Source: Emiliania huxleyi CCMP1516 (Eukaryota; Haptophyta; Isochrysidales; Noelaerhabdaceae). Taken from it: DNA of 64,000 bases. Below the pieces are notes generated by a model. It was given only the letters and a program-made list of their open reading frames with translations. It ran no database searches and was not told where the DNA came from. Location: positions 208,433 to 272,432 of the forward strand of contig NW_005195368.1 of the NCBI RefSeq assembly GCF_000372725.1. The letters are read 5' to 3'. How positions within the stretch are numbered: position 1 is the stretch's first letter; every line of letters begins with the position of its first letter. Made by a program: the position numbers and the translations under genes. This document shows, piece after piece, positions 57,270-64,000 of this stretch.

Positions 57270-58048
57270 TCACCAGTAGTACGTGTTCATCGGCCATGAG
57301 CCGCCCTTGAGCTTGTACATGCTGTCGACCATCCCCGTCTTGGCGACCGAGAGCCCGCTCCATCGGCGTCGTCGCGGTCAGCACCGCCGGTCGAATGTCC
57401 AGGACGGGCCACGCCTGGCGATCTGCGCCGCACGGGTTCAGAAGCGCCGCGACCCACAGCGCACGCTCGCTTGGCCGGTCCGCCGGAGGCATCTCACCGA
57501 GGTCCTTGTCAATGAGCATACGCTCCAACGGGCTGCGACGACGGGTCGACGCCGCCCCAGCGCGCTGATGCACTCGCACGGTCTGTGCCCCACAGGGTCG
57601 CGCCGCCGCCGCGCGCGAGCTCGAGCCACGCGCCCACCAGCGAGCCCAGCTCCCGGCTGGCCAGCTCGACGGCGCGAGATGGCGAGCGCCTGGCCGACAG
57701 CTCGTCCGAGAGGCCGAGGAGCGAGGTCCAGCGCCAGCGAACCTCGCTCGACGTGACTGCACTACTCGGCTTGGGTCGCTCGCCCTGCCGCTCGAAGACG
57801 CGTCCGCCACGGAGCGTCGCCGACCAGCGGCTGGCTTGTGACATGCGCCTCGACGCCGTGGCTCAGCATACAGCATCACAGAAGTCGACTTCATCGACGC
57901 GCGTGCCGAGAACGCCGACCAGCAGGTTGCTTCGCAAGCAATTTGATATCTCTGGCGTGACGAGCGAAAGCCAAATCCGCTGTCCAGGCAGGAGCAACTC
58001 CGGCAAGCAGAGAGTCGGTATCTCGTGAACAGCCTTGAGCGCGCTCAT
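57270..58048 (-). CDS. LON-domain protein, frame-broken
   Basis: Resembles the LON (Lon N-terminal, PUA-like) substrate-binding domain found in Lon proteases, cereblon and RING-type ubiquitin ligases. ATG 58048 gives MSALKAVHEIPTLCLPELLL, PGQRIWLSLVTPEI and LLVGVLGTRVDEVDF. After about 150 bp of unresolved sequence comes LSDELSARRSPSRAVELASR, ELGSLVGAWLELARGGG; then LGEMPPADRPSERALWVAAL, LNPCGADRQAWPVLDIRPAV, LTATTP; and, one frame over, LSVAKTGMVDSMYKLKGGSW ending PMNTYYW and TGA at 57270. The final switch (about 57355) needs one base removed and has no splice signals. Likely a protein-quality-control or ubiquitin-ligase adaptor. Confidence 0.5.
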
Positions 58049-58353
58049 CGATCCGCCGAGCTCTAGCAGCGACGTGGCGTCGTCTGGCGGCGGTGGCCGG
58101 TGCCGTGGCCAGCAGAGCGGGTGGCGACCGTTTCGCCGAGAGCAGCAGCATGGTTACGGCCGAACGACCATGGGTGTGGCCCGAGCGCAATTTCCTTTTT
58201 TCATCCCTTGAAGTGGAGGGCGGCAGAGTGGGGAGCGCGAGTGGGGCGGGGGGGGGGGGGGGGTCCTCGCACAATATGGGTGGGCAGGAAAGGAGAGCCC
58301 CGCGCTTATACCCGTCCGGTTGTATGCCTCTCAATAAAGCAAACGGAGTGCCT

Positions 58354-59535
58354 CTACACGGCAATCACCTTCATGCTTGCGTTCAAGCTTGCAAGGAAGG
58401 CGGTCCACATCGAGGACCGGAGACTGATCAGTCCCGTGCCCAGGTGCCCGAGCTCGCCGTTGACGGCACCCGTGAGGCCCGATTCGTCGGTGAAACTGGC
58501 GTTCCGGCCGCCCCATACGTCTTCTGTGTGCCTCGAAAAGTTGGTATAGCAGAACCGCAGGCCCGGGCGCTGACTAGAGTACCGCAGTATCGCCTGAAAG
58601 GCAGCCGGGTTTGCTGTCTGCCACAGAATCCGCGTCACGTTTTGGGGTAGCCTGCGCACGTATCCCTGCAAGGCAAGAAGGTGTGTCGTATGCAGTTCTC
58701 TCCGCTTCTCCGGCGAGTCTCTGACGTGCACGGTCCAGTAATCCGTGCCGCCGCACTGCGCAATCACGGCGTTGACGTGGCGCTGCACGAGAGCGTTTGG
58801 TCGAAAGAAGAGCCGGTTGGGGGTAGGGTACATCGTGTGCACTGTCTTGCCTTTGCCGTACCACTTTCGGCTGCTGTGATAGCTCTTTAGGCTCACGTGG
58901 ATGACGTCTGCACCTTGTTGGTCGAGCGAACAATTGGTCCATGGCTGATAGAAGCACTGCAGCGTTTGCGGGGGCGTATTGCACCATCGCGGCTTCTTCG
59001 CGGGCACTTCGATCAGGATCCGTCGGTCCTGCGCGGCAACGTACATCAGGCGCGACAGCATGATTGCGGTGAAGCCGAGACCCGCCCCCCACAGGTCGTC
59101 CTTGACGGCCATGAAACGGCCGTGACAGACCGGAGGGAACTGGAGATTGAATAGGTCATGCGTGCGTGGCGCTGGATTGGACGAAACACGAAATAGGTCA
59201 TGCCTCCGGCCGAGGCGGCTGCTCACATTCCGAGCTTCAGAGCGGTTGCCGCCCACCTGCCTCTTCCGGATCTTCGACGACTTGCTCCTCGTCTTGGCCT
59301 TCTCTCGCGTGCCTCCGCGCGTGTGCTCATGAGGTGTTCGCTCTACTCGGAGGACGGGCGGCAGTCGAGGATGCAGCTTCAGTGGTGCGAGACGGGCGGG
59401 CTGCGTAGACTCTCCACCAGCTGCGGCGGGGACAGCAAGGCTGGCAGGCTGCGTACTGGCGGGCTGCGTAGAGTCGCCACCAGCTGCGGCGAGGACGGCG
59501 ATGGCGAGAACATCAAGACCATTGTGCATCGCCAT
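58354..59535 (-). CDS. FUT8-like glycosyltransferase (GT23-like), type II membrane
   Basis: A 393-residue frame from ATG 59535 (MAMHNGLDVLAIAVLAAAGG), a probable signal anchor for the Golgi lumen. A stem follows with a duplicated GGDSTQPAS/GGESTQPAR unit and a basic segment. The catalytic region has DDLWGAGLGFTAIMLSRLMY, QDRRILIEVPAKKPRWC, WTNCSLDQQGADVIHV, DYWTVHVRDSPEKRREL (position of the nucleotide-sugar-binding Arg motif), LWQTANPAAFQAILRY and LGHLGTGLISLRSSMWTAFL. The layout resembles alpha-1,6-fucosyltransferases and related protein fucosyltransferases. I infer transfer of a GDP-sugar to glycans; donor and acceptor are unproven. Confidence 0.6.
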   Translation of the reverse strand: MAMHNGLDVLAIAVLAAAGGDSTQPASTQPASLAVPAAAGGESTQPARLAPLKLHPRLPPVLRVERTPHEHTRGGTREKAKTRSKSSKIRKRQVGGNRSEARNVSSRLGRRHDLFRVSSNPAPRTHDLFNLQFPPVCHGRFMAVKDDLWGAGLGFTAIMLSRLMYVAAQDRRILIEVPAKKPRWCNTPPQTLQCFYQPWTNCSLDQQGADVIHVSLKSYHSSRKWYGKGKTVHTMYPTPNRLFFRPNALVQRHVNAVIAQCGGTDYWTVHVRDSPEKRRELHTTHLLALQGYVRRLPQNVTRILWQTANPAAFQAILRYSSQRPGLRFCYTNFSRHTEDVWGGRNASFTDESGLTGAVNGELGHLGTGLISLRSSMWTAFLASLNASMKVIAV

Positions 59536-59667
59536 AGAGCGCACGGGTGCGATAGCCGTAGTTTGGTGAGCTCAGCCGAACTGTCTGGGCCGGCTGCGAG
59601 AACCGCTGCCGCGCGCACCGCTCACAGGCAAAAACGGCGACGCGCCAATTTGATCTCGACGGGCGCG

Positions 59668-61248
59668 TCAAAAAGGAATTTCACGATGAAATTTCACGAT
59701 CAACCCCAAGGCCGCGGGCGGAGGAGGAAGATTGAGGGGGCTGATGCGTCCGTTGAAGACGGGGCCGCCTCCCATGATGAGCGCGTTGCCCTCGGCGACC
59801 AAAGCCACGCACGTCCCCGGTGGCGTCGGCATCCTCGCGTCCGGCTCTGTCAGGGGCGGATCGCCCACCTTCCACAGCCGCCGCATATCCCAGCAAGTGA
59901 CGCTGTCACCCGGCGTCTGGAGCACGTACGCCGAATCGCCGTGGTAGTGTGGCGAGGGCAATGACGCCGTCACAAGGGTGAGCCCCCTGTGTATGCAGCC
60001 GTGAAGCGCGATTGCCGCCACGACGCCTGCCCCAGGCTGGAGCTCGCACATGAGCGTCACCTCCCAAGAAGGAAGCGGGTCCGCCAATGGACGGCCGTGC
60101 CAGTTCTCCTCTGCGCTGTACTGGTCGCGAGGTGCCGCAAGCCTCCCGCCCGCCCCATCCTCCCCTCCACCCCATGCCGGCGCATGCGACGACGACAGCC
60201 CTGCCGCCTCGGACAGCACACGCGCCTGTCGCGGGTGTCTCAGCTCCCAAATGCGAACGTGCGCCTCGCGCACGCGCGCCTCAGGCACCGCCCCAAGCAG
60301 GGAGGCGGCGAGGACGCATCGGCTGTCCGAGGTGCGCTTCAGCGCGAGGGCGGAGATGTCACCAGTGTCCTCAATCACGGCGAGCGAGCGCAGGAAGGGG
60401 CGGGTGTGGCTGGTGTCGTCCGCGGCAAACACCGTGGCCGAGTACTTTTCGGTCTGCGTGTTGTACTGCGCGCACGCGCAGAGGCCGCGGTGGACTGCGA
60501 TGTGCGAGGTGATCTCGTAAGGGCCGATGGATGCCTCCAGGCCGACCCGGATGTCGATGATGGAGGTGACGCCGCCGCCGCCGCCGTCCCCGCCGTACAC
60601 GAGGTGGTGCGGCCCGAGCCAGCGGAGGGAGGAGATGGTCTGGTCCATGGCTTTGGTGAAGACGTAGTACCCGCGCACAAAGTCGACGACCTCGAGCGAT
60701 CCGGTCGCCCCGTTGGTGCCGGTGCCGATAGCGACGCGCGTGCCGCTCACTGCCACCGAGTCGACGTAGCACAATCGGCCGTATATGTCCTTGGCCGCGA
60801 CTCGTATCGTGTTGTTGACGCGCATTGCGGGCCCACCAGAGGAGTCCGGGTCGCGGTCTCCATGCGCGCCATAAAAGTTGACGACGACGGGCAGGCCGCT
60901 GTCTGCTGAGTAGAGCTCGACGAACGAGGTGCCGTCCGCCGCGGAGACGTGCACGGGGGTAGGCGCCTCCGCAGGCCTGTGGGTGGTGACCACGCAGGCA
61001 ACGGTCACACCGTCAGTGTCGATGCAGCTGACCTCGCGCTGGCGCTGCATGAAGAGCGCAATGGCGGAGAGGTCCCCGTCGCGCACGTGCCTGCTCGCGC
61101 CGTGCGCCTCCCGGCGATAGATGTCTCTAGCCATCTCATTGAACGACCGGTTGAGCTGTGAGATGGCGCGGAGCGTGCGCAGGCAGGCACGCTCCAGGAC
61201 GCAGCGTGTCTCGTCGTGGGACAGGGGCGCGATGCGAGCCTTGAGCAT
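59668..61248 (-). CDS. F-box/beta-propeller-like protein
   Basis: A 526-residue frame. ATG 61248 (MLKARIAPLSHDETRCVLER) is preferred over an upstream non-ATG start. Residues about 1-50 resemble an F-box (RACLRTLRAISQLNRSFNEM, ARDIYRRE). The rest is beta-rich with WD40-like blades (CYVDSVAVSGTRVAIGTG, ISSLRWLGPHHLVYGGDG, VTSIIDIRVGLE, GDISALALKRTSDSRCVLAA, DSVTCWDMRRLWKVGD). Typical WD dipeptides are few. F-box proteins link substrates to SCF ubiquitin ligases. The frame shows no break and no intron. Confidence 0.6.
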   Translation of the reverse strand: MLKARIAPLSHDETRCVLERACLRTLRAISQLNRSFNEMARDIYRREAHGASRHVRDGDLSAIALFMQRQREVSCIDTDGVTVACVVTTHRPAEAPTPVHVSAADGTSFVELYSADSGLPVVVNFYGAHGDRDPDSSGGPAMRVNNTIRVAAKDIYGRLCYVDSVAVSGTRVAIGTGTNGATGSLEVVDFVRGYYVFTKAMDQTISSLRWLGPHHLVYGGDGGGGGVTSIIDIRVGLEASIGPYEITSHIAVHRGLCACAQYNTQTEKYSATVFAADDTSHTRPFLRSLAVIEDTGDISALALKRTSDSRCVLAASLLGAVPEARVREAHVRIWELRHPRQARVLSEAAGLSSSHAPAWGGGEDGAGGRLAAPRDQYSAEENWHGRPLADPLPSWEVTLMCELQPGAGVVAAIALHGCIHRGLTLVTASLPSPHYHGDSAYVLQTPGDSVTCWDMRRLWKVGDPPLTEPDARMPTPPGTCVALVAEGNALIMGGGPVFNGRISPLNLPPPPAALGLIVKFHREIPF

Positions 61249-63120
61249 CTGGCTGGCTCCGACTCTCCGCCTCTCGGTGCGACGGAGGGAGCGAGGGAGC
61301 GCTGGATACCCCGGCAATCATGGACAAGCCTGTGTGGACGCACGTTTGTCTCTCCCGATGTGATTCTCCGAATCGGCAGGGGGCAGAATGATTCCCCAAT
61401 TCAAAACATTTTCGCCGGGTACAGTAATCTGCTAGGCGAATCTCAAAAACCGGGGAAATCGAGATCCTCAAAACATAGGAGGCAGAAAATTTCGCGATGA
61501 GCGGCCAGTGGGGCATGGGCCATGGCGCATGTGCGCTGAAAAACGAGAGAAACCTCTGGGGACATCTAGGGAGCTGGTCGTTACCGTATAGGGCGAAAGG
61601 AGGAGACGATTTTTCACGGCACGGTGGGTGGCCGCGCCCGCATTCGCATGCTTAATTCTTTTTCCACACAAAATTCTTTTTTCAATTTAGAGATCCGAAG
61701 TCGCATCCCTTTCACAAACCTTGTTACAGTATTGAGAAGGAATACCTTTATGGCGCTGCTGCGCGCTAGTCTACTCAGAACGCCTCCGTTACTACTCGAT
61801 CTCTGGCTTCTACCTATACGCTATAGCTAACCTACTCTACCCCGCATCCGGCCCTTGCGGGGGCCCTCCGGTTCGTAGAGTCACGAAATCGACCACCCAA
61901 TTCTAGAAACAGGTTGGGCAATAGCAGCGAGGCATTCTTCCACGCGCTGTCGACTGCATTCGGGCAGCGCGAGATCGGAAAGTTCCCGGCAGCGCCTCGC
62001 GGAGTCCGCACCACAATGTGTCTCGACAGCTGCCGGAGCTCAGGGGACATTGGAAGCGTGTTGTGCCTGCTCACCGCACCACTTACCCTGGCGGCCTGCC
62101 GCAAGTCTTTCCCGACCGCCTCCACAACGTGCCCATATCGACGTGTGTCACCGGAGCAGCGTCGACGACAAGCAGATCCCGCGCCCCGGCGACACAGCGG
62201 CGTCTAAGCATCGCAAGAAGGGACCAAAAGAGGTCAATGTTCCAGTTGCTCCGATTGTCGTGCGTCTCCAAGCGTGCGCGAATGGCAGGCCAGATCGAGG
62301 TGGCTAGGATCGGGGTCTGTACAGTAAAATCCTGGGAGCGCTGTGCAATCAATGCCTCGACTGGGTGTCAAGCCCGCATTCTTTACAGCATCAGGGCTCA
62401 TTAATTAAGATTCTCTCTCTCAGCCTCTCCCGACCGTCGCAGTCGGCGCGCTGCCTCGCCCCGCCCCCCCCTCTCGCGCTTTCCGCGAATCTAAGGCCCA
62501 CTCAGGGGTGAGGCGGCCGCCTCGCCAGGGGCTATGCCTGGCCCCCCGGCGCCGCTGCTGGGACACGACGGCTCGCCTTTTTTGCAAGAGAAGGCAGGTG
62601 CGTTCGCACGAGGAGACAGCAGGATTCCATATCGGGCCGCCGCGCGTCTAAGTGTTCTCGCCACATCGCTCCCGCGGCTCGTAATATCTAATAAAAGTTA
62701 AAAGGTAAGCCGTTGGCGTTGCTTTTGGGAGGTAGAAGCTAGAACTAGAAGTGTCATCGGATAATTTTGTGTGATAAAATATGCGCGCGGGCGATTTTGA
62801 CCGTCGGAGGCGAGAGATGTGTTTATGTATGTAAAAAATAAGCTTACATGCGCTGTGACTTCGCGGTGTGCGACTCACAGAACGGCGATGCAGCTCTGAG
62901 CTCGCAGCTCTCTCTCCCATGAATGTGGTACCGCGCAAGCCCCCTCTATAGGCTGCTGTGGCATCGATGTGAGGTACTCGTGTGCGAGACGCCCCAACGC
63001 TCGCTACTCAGCGAGTACAGGAATACTGGCCGCGCCATGCCCCACAGTGGCCACGCCCCTTGCGCACGGCCGACCCACCCCGCTCTCACGGCCCTACCAG
63101 AGCAGCTGTCAGCGCAGCCG
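61249..63120. other. Intergenic, moderate GC, no gene supported
   Basis: The open frames are short (under about 130 codons), lack domains and overlap on both strands. A/T-rich patches occur at 61650-61700, 62400-62410 and 62680-62860. The word gtttatgtatgtaaaa at about 62821 also occurs at 2117. Nothing further seen. Confidence 0.5.
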
Positions 63121-63831
63121 TCAGAGGAGCTTCATAATCTCCTCCATCATGGTCGGGTTCTCTGCGAGGAACTGCTGCAGCTTGCTCTCGTCGGTCATCA
63201 GCTCCTGTAGCTTCTCCTTGGACAGGCTCTGCAGGCCGCCGCCGCCCGCGGCCCCGCCGTCGCCCCCGCCGCCGCCGTCTGCGAGCAAAGGCAGTCGGAG
63301 GCATGGGAGGGAGGCCCCTCCTGGGTGGGGCGTGTGCACGGGGGGCGAGCACCGAATCCGCGCGGCGCCGACGCCATCGAGGGCGCGTTCATGCCCACTC
63401 CCATGCCCGGCAGGCTCGGCATTCCGCACCCCATCTGCCGCTGCTGCAGCATCTGCTGCTGCTGCAGCATCTGCTGCTGCTGCATCATCATCATCTGCTG
63501 CTGCTGCATCGGGTTCATGCACATGCCGCCGCCGTTCATCATCATCTGCTGCGGCTGCATTGCGCCCATGCACCCCATGGGGCCGCCGCCGTAGCAGCCG
63601 CCGCCCCCGCAGCAGCAGCCGCAGCCGCCCGCGTCGCCAGCGCCCATGCAGCCGCCAGCACCACCCATGCACGGGCCGGCCCCGCCGGGCCCACCGCCCA
63701 TCATCCCGCCGCCCTGCCCCGGGGGCATGCCCATGCCGGCGCCGCCCTCCTCCTCCGGCGCCGGCCACGCCTCCGCCGGCGGCGGCTCCGTCTTGCGCAC
63801 GACGGGCGCGGGCTGGTAGTCGTCGACGTGT
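63121..63831 (-). CDS. Met/Gly/Gln-rich protein with C-terminal helical motif (5' partial)
   Basis: An exon from about 63831 (after an acceptor-like cccgcag) to 63353 gives HVDDYQPAPVVRKTEPPPAE, then Gly/Met/Cys-rich repeats (GGAGMGMPPGQGGGMMGGG, CGCCCGGGGCYGGG) and Gln/Met runs (QQQQMMMMQQQQMLQQQQ). A 74-bp GT-AG intron joins to 63278-63121: LQSLSKEKLQELMTDESKLQ, QFLAENPTMMEEIMKLL and TGA. The last segment resembles the start of a Vps37/Mod(r) domain or an STI1-type helix bundle but is too short to decide. The low-complexity part could drive condensate formation. The upstream exon is outside the window or in the poor-quality end. Confidence 0.6.
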   Translation of the reverse strand, partial: TRRRLPARARRAQDGAAAGGGVAGAGGGGRRRHGHAPGAGRRDDGRWARRGRPVHGWCWRLHGRWRRGRLRLLLRGRRLLRRRPHGVHGRNAAAADDDERRRHVHEPDAAAADDDDAAAADAAAAADAAAAADGVRNAEPAGHGSGHERALDGVGAARIRCSPPVHTPHPGGASLPCLRLPLLADGGGGGDGGAAGGGGLQSLSKEKLQELMTDESKLQQFLAENPTMMEEIMKLL

Positions 63832-64000
63832 CTGCGGGCGGGGGGGCGAGGGGAGGGTGTCGAGAAGGGTGGCAGAAAAAAAGCTCGTCGCCGCTGCCGG
63901 GGGGGGGGTCTTGTCTTCTTTTTTACTCCCCCGCCCCAAAAATGAAAAAAAATATTTGGGGCCCCGGGGGCCCCCCTTCTTTTCTCCTTTTTTAAAAAAA
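63832..64000. other. Low-quality contig end
   Basis: Homopolymer runs (ggggggg, aaaaaaaa, cccccc, tttttt) dominate the last about 120 bases, typical of unreliable contig termini. It may hold the intron or upstream exon of the Met-rich gene. Confidence 0.6.

Overview
The window is nuclear DNA from a GC-rich, intron-bearing unicellular eukaryote, most likely a haptophyte-type alga; a dinoflagellate or another secondary-plastid alga cannot be excluded. The grounds are very GC-rich third codon positions, compact genes on both strands, many introns with GC (and one or two GA) donors but a constant AG|G acceptor, a 2Fe-2S protein whose N-terminus looks like a bipartite plastid leader with a Phe-containing motif, and a gene set of histone deacetylase, SET, DHHC, PPPDE, LON, J-domain, RCC1 and BTB proteins. 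There are two 100-N scaffold gaps (886-985 and 33503-33602). The right edge looks like low-quality contig end.

Layout. 0-3 kb: 10- and 11-bp minisatellites, a gap and a Tudor-like chromatin-reader exon. 3-14 kb: a multipass membrane protein (-), a ten-exon histone deacetylase (+), two weak hypothetical genes and SET-domain sequence (-). 14-23 kb: a retroelement end, an NHL-BTB fusion gene with a frameshift (+), a hypothetical gene (-), a tandemly duplicated and decayed EF-hand-like gene (-) and a DHHC acyltransferase (+). 23-33 kb: a plastid ferredoxin-like protein (-), an EamA/DMT transporter (-) that starts 44 bp from a divergent ADP-ribosyltransferase/leucine-rich-repeat protein (+), and a FAD monooxygenase (+). 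33-37 kb: a lower-GC segment with a damaged sulfotransferase and sulfatase. 37-47 kb: an RCC1/HMG-box chimera, an SNF2 ATPase with its lobes in reversed order, a histidine acid phosphatase lacking its catalytic His, and a PPPDE protein (all -). 47-49 kb: an array of 5'-truncated non-LTR retrotransposons. 49-54 kb: an eleven-exon J-domain protein (+). 54-64 kb: repeats and retroelement debris, then LON-domain, FUT8-like glycosyltransferase, F-box/propeller and Met/Gln-rich genes (all -).

The most interesting signal is in the introns. Several genes have introns of about 66-97 bp in which a 10-21 bp duplication of the exon boundary brackets an insert of 10-11 bp tandem repeats. The duplicated exon bases supply the GC or GT donor and the insert supplies the AG. 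A separate intron sequence family recurs in the histone deacetylase gene, in the J-domain gene and beside an RCC1 fragment. Together these look like active intron gain by introner-like elements.

The genes do not form one pathway. Chromatin and ubiquitin/SUMO regulators (HDAC, SET, SNF2, HMG/RCC1, BTB, PPPDE, LON, F-box) are unusually frequent. Single-base frameshifts recur in recognisable domains, so some apparent pseudogenes may be assembly errors.
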